A stretch of DNA of 64,000 nucleotides from CAVWXT01 sp963759115. GTDB taxonomy: Bacteria; Planctomycetota; Planctomycetia; Pirellulales; Thermoguttaceae. The stretch covers positions 124,001 to 188,000 of the forward strand of contig CAVWXT010000001.1 of the NCBI GenBank assembly GCA_963759115.1, in the 5' to 3' direction. Both the position numbers and the translations under genes were made by a program. Under the pieces are notes generated by a model. The model did not search any database, had not been told where the DNA came from, and saw only the letters and a program-made list of their open reading frames with translations. Positions 17,303 through 25,681 of this stretch are shown here, piece by piece; positions within the stretch are counted from its first letter, which is position 1, and each line of letters opens with the position of its first letter.

Positions 17303-17366
17303 AGGGTCTTAGGTCTTAGGTCTTTGGTCTTCGGTCTTCGGCCTTCGACCAAGACCTAAGACCTAA
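17303..17366. repeat. Heptamer inverted array (GGTCTTA/C), target of the IS element
   Basis: GGTCTTAGGTCTTAGGTCTT, continuing TGGTCTTCGGTCTTCGG, pairs with AAGACCTAAGACCTAAG. The IS481-like element is inserted in the right arm: TAAGACCTAA occurs on both sides of it. Confidence 0.75.
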
Positions 17367-18837
17367 GGGGCGAGTGTCAGTACGTTAAGGTCACTTTTTT
17401 GTTGAAACAATGGCAAGTGTCAATAGGTTAAGGTCACTCTTGGAAGGGACGTTTTGGCAGGGTGTAGGACACCTTGTTCAAGAGTGGCTGATCGGTTGGC
17501 TCGCGGCGTCGCAAGGCAGAGAAGCGGATAGTGTTGTCGTCCAAATTGACCTCCGCACGAACGAGGCGGTGCAGCCAATGTCGATCGACCGCAAACGCAT
17601 GACCGAGAAGGCTGGTCCGACCGTGGTCGTCGGTACGTCGCAAGAAGACGATCATTCCGCGCGGAGCACGTTGCAGGTCCAGACGCCAATGTTTTGGAAA
17701 CGGCCGACGGCGCGGCGAGGCTTCGATACGGGCGCTGCTGCGCTTTCGCGCCGCCGCGATGTACTTGGCCGATCGCTGGCTCAGGCCGCGGATCGAAGCG
17801 TGTGTGAATCGCGACCAGACCTTGGCTTGCCACCGGCCGTTGTAGCTCTCGATGGCCGCCTGAAAACCGGTCTCGTTCGGCGGCGCAAAGACAGGCGTTA
17901 CGCCCAGGCTCAAGCACAACCGGATCACGCGTCCCACGGTGTCGGCGTACTGCCGAGGACCGTGAAACCGATTGTCGTTGTCGAACTGCGCGTAGGCGGG
18001 AAGCCCTACCGAACGCCAGTGTTCCACCAGGGCGTTCACCACCATCTTGGCGCTGACGGCCTGGGCGATCCAGGTTGCGGGCAGACCGCCATGCAGCGAT
18101 ATTCCCGTCAAAACGGCCACATGGGGCCCACCACGAATTGCCAGACCTTCGATCGTGTCGAAACTGTCCAATTCGGCCTTTGCCGCTGCAACCGCGGGAA
18201 GATACCAACCTCGTGGCGGCGATGGACGACGAACTCGTCGGCGGCCATCCAGGACACCATGACGCCGCAGAATCCGGCCGATCGTGGAAATCGAGAGCAA
18301 CGGCGCGATCCCGCGGGTTTCCATTTCGCGTCGAATGGCCGCAGCGCCAAACTCTCCCAGCGGGCTGTGGTCCTTCAGCCGACAACGGATGGTCAACACC
18401 TCCTGCTCGCGGGAACCCTTCGTACGTCGCGTTCGATGGGGAGCCGAGGAAAGACCGTTCCAATCGACACGATTCAGCCTTTGACCCTGAGCACGTTGAA
18501 ACCATCGTTGCACGGTACAAAGCGCAACGCCGAAGCGAACCGCTACGGTACGCTGAGACGCTCCGCGCCGCACCGCAGCCACGATCTGACGTCGTCGTTC
18601 GGTGGGACTGTTTTTGAACCATCACAAGTAACTCCAGGGGTTTCTGGGTTGGTATCGCAGCAATGCGATTCAACCACAAGCCCACCCCTCGGCTCGGCGT
18701 CCGGCATGGCCGGGGGCGGAACTCCAGTCGGGCTACGCCCTCCTTCCGTTCCGCCCCCGGCCATGCCCTGTTTTACTCCACAAATGACCTTAACGTACTG
18801 ACATCTAAGTGACCTTAACGTACTGACACTTCGCCCC
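17367..18837 (-). mobile_element. IS481-like insertion sequence with doubled end repeats
   Basis: About 1.47 kb. The outer ends are inverted repeats of 28-29 nt: GGGGCGAGTGTCAGTACGTT continuing AAGGTCAC at the left (17367-17394), and the complement at 18809-18837, with one base missing on the left. A second degenerate copy of the end lies inside each terminus (17416-17437 and 18785-18804). The flanks share TAAGACCTAA, a candidate target duplication, though the target is itself repetitive. It carries one transposase gene on the minus strand. Confidence 0.8.
17434..18582 (-). CDS. IS481-like DDE transposase
   Basis: 382 residues. N-terminal HTH (RGASQRTVAVRFGVALCTVQ RWF region, residues about 5-30), a second helical DNA-binding part (SISTIGRILRRHGVLDG), then an RNase-H-like integrase core (rve). 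The acidic triad is visible: Asp in ELDSFDTIEG, Asp in YAQFDNDNRFHG, and Glu in TGFQAAIESYNGRWQ. This HTH-plus-rve layout is typical of the IS481 / IS3 integrase clan. It is intact from 18582 to 17434, so the element may be active. The same product could be extended upstream by reading through from 18685 in another frame; I see no need for that. Confidence 0.85.
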   Translation of the reverse strand: MAAVRRGASQRTVAVRFGVALCTVQRWFQRAQGQRLNRVDWNGLSSAPHRTRRTKGSREQEVLTIRCRLKDHSPLGEFGAAAIRREMETRGIAPLLSISTIGRILRRHGVLDGRRRVRRPSPPRGWYLPAVAAAKAELDSFDTIEGLAIRGGPHVAVLTGISLHGGLPATWIAQAVSAKMVVNALVEHWRSVGLPAYAQFDNDNRFHGPRQYADTVGRVIRLCLSLGVTPVFAPPNETGFQAAIESYNGRWQAKVWSRFTHASIRGLSQRSAKYIAAARKRSSARIEASPRRRPFPKHWRLDLQRAPRGMIVFLRRTDDHGRTSLLGHAFAVDRHWLHRLVRAEVNLDDNTIRFSALRRREPTDQPLLNKVSYTLPKRPFQE

Positions 18838-18864
18838 TAAGACCTAAGGCCCATATCGCTTGCC

Positions 18865-19071
18865 ATGAAACTCACTTTCGCCCAGAAGACGTTCGCCGCC
18901 AGGTCCTTTCGCTCTGCCACCCTGGCAGGGCCGGCGGTCCTCGGGCCTTATCGGGCCGCAGACGCCCAAGTGGGGTGCGCCGGCGCGGTCGCGGGCAAAG
19001 ACTTTCATACCGGCGCAACGAGCGGACAAGACTATCACACCGGCGCAACCGCGGGGCTCTGCCATGGCTGA
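18865..19071 (+). CDS. Short Ala/Gly-rich protein with repeated HTGAT motif
   Basis: 68 residues from ATG 18865; the stop overlaps the ATG of the next gene (19064). The C-terminal part repeats GKDFHTGATS and GQDYHTGATA, a 10-residue unit. Its coupling to the next gene by overlap supports translation. No family was recognised. The heptamer array is only a few bases upstream. Confidence 0.45.
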   Translation: MKLTFAQKTFAARSFRSATLAGPAVLGPYRAADAQVGCAGAVAGKDFHTGATSGQDYHTGATAGLCHG

Positions 19072-19463
19072 GGCAATCGACATCTACGGAACGGCCTTCA
19101 AGAACGGCTCGGTCACGCTGCTGGCGCGGATCGTCGGCCAGAGCGGCGCCAACATCGTCGCAGGCCGACATCAGCGCCATCCAGTACACCGTCTACCTGC
19201 TGGACGATCAGAATCCCGACAGCCGCACCGCGGTGACCGGACACGCCAGCGTGCCGCTGACGGTCGCCGACGTCATCTTCAACGCGCTTCAGACCGACCC
19301 GCTCTGGACCGTCGATACGACGGGCTACAACTTCCGCCACGTGCTCGACGTGTCGGCCCATCCGGCGTTCACCGTCGCCGGCCGGCGATACCTGGTCGAG
19401 TACCAACTGACCCCGGCGGCCGGCCAGATGATTTTCGTGCGGTTCCGAATCAATGTGATATGA
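19064..19463 (+). CDS. Phage-module protein of unknown function (frameshift)
   Basis: ATG 19064: AEAIDIYGTAFKNGSVTLLA, then, after a lost CG unit at TCGCGCAGG near 19160, ADISAIQYTVYLLDDQN, VPLTVADVIFNALQTDPLW, NFRHVLDVSAHPAF and RYLVEYQLTPAAGQMIFVRF, ending at 19463. The reconstructed 134-residue protein is beta-rich. The order (after a beta-sandwich protein, before a small helical protein and a connector-like protein) suggests a structural virion component. No named family was recognised. Confidence 0.6.
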
Positions 19464-19483
19464 GGGGAGAAGGGCAAGTTCAC

Positions 19484-19580
19484 AGATATTGGATGTTGGA
19501 TGGTGGATGTTGGATTTCAACTCCACCATCCACCATCCACGATCTTGCCCCTGACCCCTGACCTCTAGCCCTTGACTTCC
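19484..19580. repeat. Heptamer inverted array (TGGATGT/CATCCAC) plus CCCCTGA units
   Basis: TTGGATGTTGGATGGTGGAT against TCCACCATCCACCATCCACG, then CCCCTGACCCCTGACCTCTA and GCCCTTGACTTCC directly before ATG 19581. Two different heptamer families sit side by side, in the same order as at 13166-13262 and 20518-20643. Confidence 0.75.
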
Positions 19581-19796
19581 ATGTCCACCGACGCCGAACA
19601 AATCGCCACGATCAAGAGCCAAACATTGGCCCGCATGGCCGAAATCACCGCCCAGCCGAAACCCACGTACCAGATCGACGGCCAGTTGGTCGCCTGGGGC
19701 GACTACTTGACGCGGCTTCAGCGGACCGTCGACTGGTGCAACGAGAAATTGGCGGGCGAAGCGCCCGTCGAGGTGCGATCGCAAGGATACAGCTGA
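19581..19796 (+). CDS. Small helical phage-module protein
   Basis: 71 residues: TDAEQIATIKSQTLARMAEI, PTYQIDGQLVAWGDYLTRLQ and VDWCNEKLAGEAP. It resembles the short helical gene often placed between capsid and head-tail connector genes in planctomycete prophages; the role there is unknown. It ends two bases before ATG 19799 of the next gene, so the two are probably co-translated. A TTG at 19572 is an alternative start. Confidence 0.6.
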   Translation: MSTDAEQIATIKSQTLARMAEITAQPKPTYQIDGQLVAWGDYLTRLQRTVDWCNEKLAGEAPVEVRSQGYS

Positions 19797-19798
19797 AG

Positions 19799-20489
19799 AT
19801 GACCTTTGACCCCTCCGACGATTTTGCGGCCGTCGCCGACGGCACGGAGACGGTCACGCTGCTGCGGCGCGGGAGCACGTCCGGCGCGACGGGCACGGTC
19901 ATCGCCCATGCCCTGCGCCGGGCCGCGACCGCCAGCGAGGCCACCGTCGTCAACCGCAGCGACGTCCACAAGAGGTAGCCAGCGGCGGGCAGCACACGGC
20001 CGCCGACGTCGTCTGGCACCTGCCCGTGGCCGAACTGGCCGAGTCGCCCCGGCTGGGCGACCTGATTCTCGACGGTCCCGGCCAACGCTGGACGATCCTC
20101 GAAGTGAAGCGGACGACGCTCGGCGCCCGCTGGCGCTGCGATGCCCGAGAACGTCGCCATCGCCTTCGGATTGGACGACACGATCGCCGTGCTGAAGATC
20201 ATCCAGCCCGACGGCGAGGGCGCCGAGCCGACGTGGCGAACGTGGAAGACGGGCGTCCGCGCGAGAATCCAACCGGCCGAGACCACTATCTCCCACACGG
20301 CCGAGACGCCTTCCACTACCGTGCGATATCGCATCTTCGTCGAGGAGAACCTGGAACTGGACCACACCTGCTGCATCCGCGGCGCGGACGGCACCATCTA
20401 CACCATCACCGGCCGCGATCGGCGCCGAGCGGATCGGCGAGCTGCAAGTGATCGAGGTGCAGGTGGTGCGGTCCGGCAGCGGACAGTAG
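19799..20489 (+). CDS. Head-tail connector-like protein (frameshifts)
   Basis: ATG 19799: TFDPSDDFAAVADGTETVTL, then SEATVVNRSDVHK. Three shifts follow. After a one-base loss near 19973 the frame reads VVWHLPVAELAESPRLGDLI and LDGPGQRWTILEVKRTTLG. After a CG loss near 20143 it reads NVAIAFGLDDTIAVLKIIQP, TWKTGVRARIQPAETTI and TVRYRIFVEENLELDHTCCI. After another near 20415 it reads GAERIGELQVIEVQVVRSG to the stop at 20489. Repaired length is about 232 residues. The segment around GPGQRWTILEVKRTTLG resembles head-closure proteins. The second half could instead be a separate gene starting at ATG 20141. Confidence 0.55.
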
Positions 20490-20517
20490 GTAGGGACAGA
20501 GGACAGGGGTCGGGGAT

Positions 20518-20643
20518 CGAAATGGTGGATGGTGGATGGTGGATCGTGGATTTCACATCCACCATCCACCATCCAACATCCAACATCATTTGCCCATCCC
20601 TCATTCCGTCCCTGAACTTCTGTCCCCCGACCCCTGACTCTTG
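20518..20643. repeat. Heptamer inverted array plus CCCCTGA units
   Basis: AAATGGTGGATGGTGGATGG and onward pairs with CATCCACCATCCACCATCCA and onward, followed near 20615-20643 by CCCCCGACCCCTGACTC, ending two bases before ATG 20646. Same two-part layout as at 19484-19580. Confidence 0.75.
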
Positions 20644-20645
20644 CC

Positions 20646-21679
20646 ATGCATCTGTTCGTCTGCGGCTATCCCAGCGACGTCGGCGGCGCGAACACGGAAC
20701 TGTGGCATACCGTGAAGCTGTGGCGGCGGTTCGGCGCGGACGTGACGCTGATTCCCACCTGGAAGGCCGACCCGGCCTGGCGCCGCCGCTTGGACGCCAT
20801 CGGCTGTCGAACCTGCGAGAGCAATCCCGACGACTTGCAGAACGTGCGCGGGCTGGCCGGCAGCCTGGTCGTGTCGATGTGCAACACGCGGTTTCTTGCC
20901 GCGGCCGAGCCGAGTTTCGGGAACTGGGCTGCAAGATCGTCTGGCTGGGCTGCATGAACTGGCTCTTCCCCGAGGAGCGGCTCCACTACCGCAAGCACGG
21001 CGTGTTCGATCGGCACGTCTTTCAGAGCCGCTACCAGCACGAACAACTTCGCCCGCAGTTGCCAAGTACGGCTACGGCGATGCCAGCGGGCGGATCATTC
21101 GCGGGGCGTTCGACGTCGCGGAGTTTCCCTTCCGGCCGCCGGCCCACGTGCCGGGCGAGACGTTCGTCATCGGCCGGCTCAGCCGCCCGGCCCCAGAGAA
21201 GTTCTCGCCGCGAACGTGGGCGATCTACGGTCGGACGCCGCCGCCGATGGCCGCCCGCGTGATGGGCTGGGACGCGCGCGGTCCAGGCCCGCGTCGGCCC
21301 GCCGCCGCGGTGGGCCGAGTGTCTGCCGGCGGGCGCCGAGACGGCGCCAGACGTTTCTCGCCCGGCTCCATTGCCTCGTGCAGGCCAGCGGCGGGGCGGT
21401 GGAGAACTGGCCGCGCGTCGGGCTGGAGGCGATGGCCGCCGGCGTGCCGCTGGTGGTGGAGAATCAGCGGCGGCTGGCAGGAAATGATCCGCCACGGCCA
21501 GACCGGTTTCTTGTGCAACGATGACGACGAGATGGCGTGACTGCATCGCCCGCCTGGCCCACGATCCCACGTATCGCCGGGCGATCGTCGAGCAGGCCCG
21601 GCACGCCGTCGAAACCGAACTGGCCGATCCCGAGGCTTGGTGGCGTCAATGGAAAGACCTCTTGGAAGGATTGTTGTAG
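20646..21679 (+). CDS. Glycosyltransferase, GT4-like (frameshifts)
   Basis: ATG 20646: HLFVCGYPSDVGGANTELWH and VKLWRRFGADVTLIPTWKAD match the donor-side N-terminus of GT-B glycosyltransferases with the usual G-G-A/x loop. Later segments are spread over three frames: KIVWLGCMNWLFPEERLHYR; VAEFPFRPPAHVPGETFVIG; ARLHCLVQASGGAVENWPRV; GLEAMAAGVPLVVEN and GGWQEMIRHGQTGFLCNDDD, the last being the E-x7-E region of GT4 enzymes. Six shifts (about 20908, 21058, 21276, 21346, 21470, 21535) are each repaired by restoring GGCC, GCGC or GCGCG. The stop is at 21679. It is first in a run of three transferases after the phage module; acceptor unknown. Confidence 0.65.
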
Positions 21680-21690
21680 GAGCGGCGGCG

Positions 21691-21773
21691 GTAGGGTGGG
21701 CCGAGCGAAGCGAGTCCCACCACAATAACGCGGACACTCCTGGTGGGGCAGCGCTTCGCTCGACCCACCCTAC
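21691..21773. repeat. Inverted repeat (GTAGGGTGGGCCGAGCGAAG type)
   Basis: GTAGGGTGGGCCGAGCGAAG at the left and CTTCGCTCGACCCACCCTAC at the right form a stem of about 20 bp around a loop. It lies between two glycosyltransferase genes and has the GTAGGGTG tip of the element at 473-696. Confidence 0.75.
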
Positions 21774-21789
21774 AGCTCGTTTGATTCCC

Positions 21790-22517
21790 ATGAAAATCGC
21801 CGTCGTGTGCGTCACCTACAACCGGCCGCGACAATTGGGCCAGATGATCCGTTGCTTCGAGCGGCAAGACTATGCCCAGCGCGAGTTGGTGATTCTCGAC
21901 GACGCCGGCCAGTACCGGCCGACCGAAGGGCCGGGCTGGCGGCTGGTTTCGCTCGGCGCGAACGGTTCGCCAGCCTTGGGCGAGAAACGCAATGCGGCGG
22001 CCCGATTGGTCTCGTCCGACGCCGAGGCGCTGGCCGTCTGGGACGATGACGATCTCTACATGCCGTGGGCATTGCGGGCTTCGGTGGCCGCCCTGCGACG
22101 AGCGCCCTGGTCGCGTCCCGGCCTCGTGCTGCACCCGCTGCCCGACGGCTCGCTGCGACAACACCGAGACCGGCGGGCTGTTCCATTCCGGCTGGGCCTA
22201 TCGCCGCGACGCGTTCGACCGTGCCGGCGGATACCCGCACATCAACAACGGCGAAGACCAAGGGCTGGCCGAACGATTCCGCCGGCTCGGCATCGCCGAG
22301 GCCGACCCGCTGGCACTCGGTTTCCTGCCGTTCCTGATCTATCGGTGGGGCGGCGGCATGCACTTTCCGCGGCGGGACCGAGAGGATACGAGAACTGGGG
22401 ACGACTGGCGATCGCGCCCGCGACGGTTGAACCGGCCGACCCGCCGCTGCGACTGGACGAATCGAACATCATGCCCGGCGTGCATCGAGAGAATGTTCTG
22501 AAGCGATCACTCGCTGA
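21790..22517 (+). CDS. Glycosyltransferase family 2 (frameshifts, 3' end uncertain)
   Basis: ATG 21790. GT-A fold: IAVVCVTYNRPRQLGQMIRC, YAQRELVILDDAGQY and the metal-binding acidic run WDDDDLYMPWA. After a CG loss near 22156 it reads TGGLFHSGWAYRRDAFDRAG, INNGEDQGLAERFRRLGIAE and FLPFLIYRWGGGMHF; after a one-base loss near 22372, GYENWGRLAIAPATVEP. Substrate is not predictable. The frame in use after 22372 has no stop before the next gene, so another shift must lie upstream; a stop at about 22517 is my estimate. Confidence 0.65.
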
Positions 22518-22584
22518 TGAGGATGCAGGCAGGCGGTTGCATAACCGCAAGCGGCTTTCTGCGAACGGTCAACCCACTCCCGAA

Positions 22585-22619
22585 TCTCTCATCTCAAATC
22601 CCAAATCCCCATCCCTTCT
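22585..22619. repeat. Heptamer repeat (AAATCCC type)
   Basis: ATCTCTCATCTCAAATCCCA then AATCCCCATCCC: 7-nt units ending two bases or so before ATG 22621, where a ribosome site would lie. Confidence 0.6.
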
Positions 22620-22620
22620 T

Positions 22621-23481
22621 ATGGATGTTCGCCTGATTCGCGAAGTCAGTGCGCCGACGGGCCGTGGGCCGGGCAACGGGATGTTTGCCCTGCAACGGGC
22701 ATTGCGGGCGGTGCGGCCGGCCTGGCTGCACCTCGGCGGCCGACTGCGCGACGGCGAATGCCCTGGTTCTGGTGCTGGCTGGACCGTGCGGCGGCCTGCG
22801 CCTGTGCGGCCGTGGGCAGGCCGCTGGTGATCGGCCCGAACATGTTGTTCGCCAACTGGACCAGGCCATGCGCCGTCGCCGGCGAGCGAGAACTGTGCAA
22901 CGCCGCAAGCTGCCGGCTGCAATTCACCGAATCGGCTTGGTATCGGGACTGGATTCTGGCCGCATTGCGGCCCGGCGATGCGGGCGCCGATCGTGCTGTG
23001 GCCCTATCCGATCGACCCGTTGCCCGGCGGCCCGCTGCCGCCCCGCTACGATCTGCTGATCTACGAGAAGAGCGGCTTCGGCCGCGCGCTGCCCGAGCCA
23101 ATTGCGGCAGCGCTGGCCGGCGTCGTGCGGCCGTTCAGTATCGGCGGTATCGGCGGGACCGGCTGATCGAGCTGGCTCGGCAGTAGCCGGGCGTGCGTCT
23201 ATTTGTCGGACAACGATCGCGGGACCGTTGGCGCTTGGCGGAAATCCTCTTGTCGGGCTGCCCGGCCGTGGGCGTTCCACGCGGATCGCCGTGGATTGTC
23301 GACGGCCAGAACGGGTTTCACGTCGGCGGCTTCGACTTCCCGTCGCTGTGCAGGGCGGTCGAGCAGGCTGTGCAGTTGGACCGCAACATGGTCTGTGCAG
23401 CCGCGCGGGAACGGTTCGATGCCGGCCGCGATCGTGCAAACCGTGCTCGGCGCGCTCGATGCGGCAAGGATCGACGGTTGA
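22621..23481 (+). CDS. Glycosyltransferase-like protein (frameshifts)
   Basis: ATG 22621: MDVRLIREVSAPTGRGPGNG, then, over several frames, LVIGPNMLFANWTRP, FTESAWYRDWILAALRPG, PIVLWPYPIDPLPGG, YDLLIYEKSGFGRALPEPI, RDRLIELAR, LAEILLSGCPAVGVPRGSPW and IVDGQNGFHVGGFDFPSLCR. The last two pieces match the C-terminal lobe of GT-B enzymes (family GT4-like). Breaks near 22756, 22978, 23155, 23189, 23238 and 23420 are each mended by restoring a GGCC or GCGC unit. The stop is at 23481. About 290 residues, short for GT4. Confidence 0.55.
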
Positions 23482-23534
23482 TCCACCAAAGAGCAGACTG
23501 TCGCCACGTAGACGCGGCGAAACTCCCTTCTCCC

Positions 23535-24034
23535 CTACCGGCCAACGACGATCACGTTTTCGTAGAGCACTTTCAGGATGCCGGCGGCGACTTCGGCGTG
23601 GCTGCTCTCCAGGAGCAGATCGAGCTTCTCGTGCAGCTCGCGTTTGTCGGTTCATCTGGTGGACGGCCGTCAGCGTGCCTTCGACGGTGAGAGCCCCGCC
23701 GGCGCCGACCCGGCTGTGGAGCTCGTCGAAATCGGCCTCGGTCCAGCCGTGGAAAGCTCCCCGTGGCGTTCGAGCACTTCGGCCACCACGGGATTCGTCT
23801 GACGGTCGAAGCGGCGATAGAGCAACTGGGCGGGATCGACGAAGAACTCATCGACCTTCACGCCCAGCCCTTCGGCCAGGCGATGGAGCGTCTGGGCGTG
23901 CGGCTTGTTGCCGCCGCTGAGAATCCCCCGGATGGTCCGCTCGTCCAGGCCGGTCTGCTCGGCCACGCCGCGGACCGACAGCCCCGCCGGCGGCCATCAG
24001 ACGCAACAGATTTTCGCGGGCGTGATCGGCACAT
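23535..24034 (-). CDS. XRE-family transcriptional regulator (frameshifts)
   Basis: ATG at 24034: RENLLRLMAAGG, then VAEQTGLDERTIRGILSGGN and KPHAQTLHRLAEGLGVKVDE form a classical XRE HTH. After it come FFVDPAQLLYRRFDRQTNPV, WTEADFDELHSRVGAGGALT and RELHEKLDLLLESSHAEVAA, then LKVLYENVIVVGR to the stop at 23535. Frame breaks near 24026, 23985, 23755 and 23653 fit loss of CG units at CGCG/GCGC sites or one G of a G5 run. A consensus promoter (24065-24093) lies just upstream. The C-terminal domain may sense a ligand or another protein; target unknown. Confidence 0.65.
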
Positions 24035-24064
24035 ACGGCCTCTTGACGAGGAAATATGTACTTA

Positions 24065-24093
24065 TGTATACTATACCAAGCGTCTGGCGTCAA
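24065..24093 (-). promoter_or_regulatory. Sigma70-type promoter for the XRE regulator
   Basis: On the minus strand TTGACG (24093-24088), 17-bp spacer, TATACA (24070-24065). Transcription would start near 24058 and reach the ATG at 24034 after a short leader. Confidence 0.65.
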
Positions 24094-24203
24094 GGGCAAG
24101 AGATTTTTCGGGAGGGAAGCCGCGGAATCCCGCTACCGGGTGTGGATCGTGCGATACGAAGCGTGGCAGCCGCGGGGCTGGCACGACGTGCCGCCGGCGC
24201 ATG

Positions 24204-24250
24204 AAAAAGCCCGCTGCTTGCCTGTCAGGTATCGGCCGGCAACGGGCTTC
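24204..24250 (-). terminator. Rho-independent terminator after the exonuclease operon
   Basis: On the minus strand AGCCCGTTGCCGGCC ... GCAAGCAGCGGGCT forms an imperfect stem and is followed by TTTTTC. It lies about 110 bp past the stop of the 3'-5' exonuclease gene. Confidence 0.65.
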
Positions 24251-24362
24251 CACCGCGGGAAACGACCTGACGCCTCGTGCGGTGTCCCTGTCAGGGCGCC
24301 GTCGACGAGGCAGTCGCACCAAACGCCCTGACAATTGAATTATAGGTCAGACCGCCCTTCTG

Positions 24363-25200
24363 TCAACCATTTTTCACTCCCCATTCGTCCACGGGTTCGG
24401 CCAATCGCCCCAGTGGTCGAGATACAGTCCGGAAGGCCGGCGAGCTGTCGGCCTTGCTCTCCAGCCATTGCTTGGTTTGGGCGATCAACTGCTGCTCGGC
24501 CTCCAGCGTGAGTTGGCCCAGCAGCACCCGCGTGCGGAGGAACACGAAGTAGGTGTCCAGCACGTCGCAGCGGCAGTAGTCGTTGATCTCGGCCAGCCGG
24601 CCGGCGTCGTACATGTCCTGGACCATGTCGCCTTGGACGTCCATCTTGCCGGGCTTGCCGAGGATGTTCGCCGCCAGGTTCAGCCCGCCGGTGAAGCGGG
24701 TCGAGCCGAAGTTGGTCAGCAACTCGCACAGGTCGATGTGGGCCGTGGTGTTGTAGCGGTTGCGGGGCTGATCGAACGACTTGCCGGCCGCCCTGGAACC
24801 AGCCGGGCACGCTCACGCCGTAGCGAAACGCCGCCAATTCCAGCAGCGGCAGATCGAACCCCCGGCCGTTGAAACTCACCAGCGTCGGCCGGCGGTACTT
24901 CTCCCAGCCCCGCCAGAAGTTCTCGGTGATCACGTGCGGCCGGAACTGCGGCTCGTCGAGCACCACCACGTCCTCCAGGCGGAACTCGGCCGTCACCTTG
25001 CCCACCACCACCGAAATCGGCACCTGGAAGCTGTAGGGGATGAAGTCGCTTTCGTACTTCTCCATCAGTTCGTCGCGGTAGCGCCGCACGGCCTCGGCCG
25101 GGTCGAGCGACTCTGGCCGGCGTAACGCAAGCTTGGCCACCAGCGCGGCGTCGGCCACGCTCTCGGTATCGAACACCAGGTAGCGAACGGCATTGGGCAT
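24363..25200 (-). CDS. Predicted 3'-5' exonuclease, PolB-exonuclease-like (frameshift)
   Basis: ATG 25200. Exo I motif YLVFDTESVADAAL with the DxE pair, exo II in RPTLVSFNGRGFDLPLLE, and exo III region EINDYCRCDVLDTYFVFLR with the final Asp, matching the DEDD-type family related to the exonuclease domain of DNA polymerase B (PF10108 group). One CG unit is missing from a CCGCGG near 24786; repaired, the joint reads WFQGGRGKSFDQPRNRY. The stop is at 24363, about 280 residues. Probably acts in DNA repair or RNA/DNA processing. It lies just downstream of the EF-Tu-barrel gene on the same strand. Confidence 0.75.
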
Positions 25201-25215
25201 GGGAGGGGTCGGGGT

Positions 25216-25476
25216 TTAGGGCTCCACGACCTTGAACACCTGGTCATGCTCGCGGGCGTGGTCTTTCGCGCGGAAGCCGACGGATTGGCCGATCGTGGCC
25301 TCGGCAACCGACTGGTTGTCGATCTGCATCGAGTCGATCTTCTGCGTGAAGTCGCTGGTGTGGCCCTTGACGTGAATCGTATCGCCCACGCGAAGCGTGT
25401 CGTGGGTGATTTGGATCGCGGCCACGCCGATCTTGCTGAAGTAATGGGTAACCTTGCCGAGTTCTACTTCCGCCAT
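25216..25476 (-). CDS. Small translation-factor-like (EF-Tu barrel) protein
   Basis: 86 residues. MAEVELGKVTHYFSKIGVAA then GDTIHVKGHTSDFTQKIDSM, SMQIDNQSVAEATIGQSVG and DHAREHDQVFKVVE show the beta-barrel of domain 2 of EF-Tu, a fold also seen as a free small protein and at the C-terminus of U32 peptidases. ATG 25476 has an excellent GGGAGGGCGG ribosome site; an open frame further upstream (to 25557) is not needed. Function of the free barrel is not established. Confidence 0.75.
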   Translation of the reverse strand: MAEVELGKVTHYFSKIGVAAIQITHDTLRVGDTIHVKGHTSDFTQKIDSMQIDNQSVAEATIGQSVGFRAKDHAREHDQVFKVVEP

Positions 25477-25681
25477 GGAACCGCCCTCCCTTCGTAAGGA
25501 CAAACGGGACCGCCGAACGCAAACGCATGACGAGGTGACGGGGTGACGGGGTGACAAAGAATCAGGCCGTCACTGTATCATCTTGTCGCCTCCTCGCCGA
25601 GCAGGGCGATTATACCCATTTCTCTTGCCGTGCCATAGCCCGTGCCTTCCGCGGGCGTCGATAGCCCGCTACACTGGTTCC

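Noticed and set aside
13951..23481. Programmed ribosomal frameshifting as an explanation for the split phage-module genes
   Set aside because: A slippery site would be uniform and rare; here there are dozens of breaks, at GCGC, CGCG and GG/CC contexts, with both one- and two-base displacements, and one gene has breaks that cancel. Sequence error fits better.
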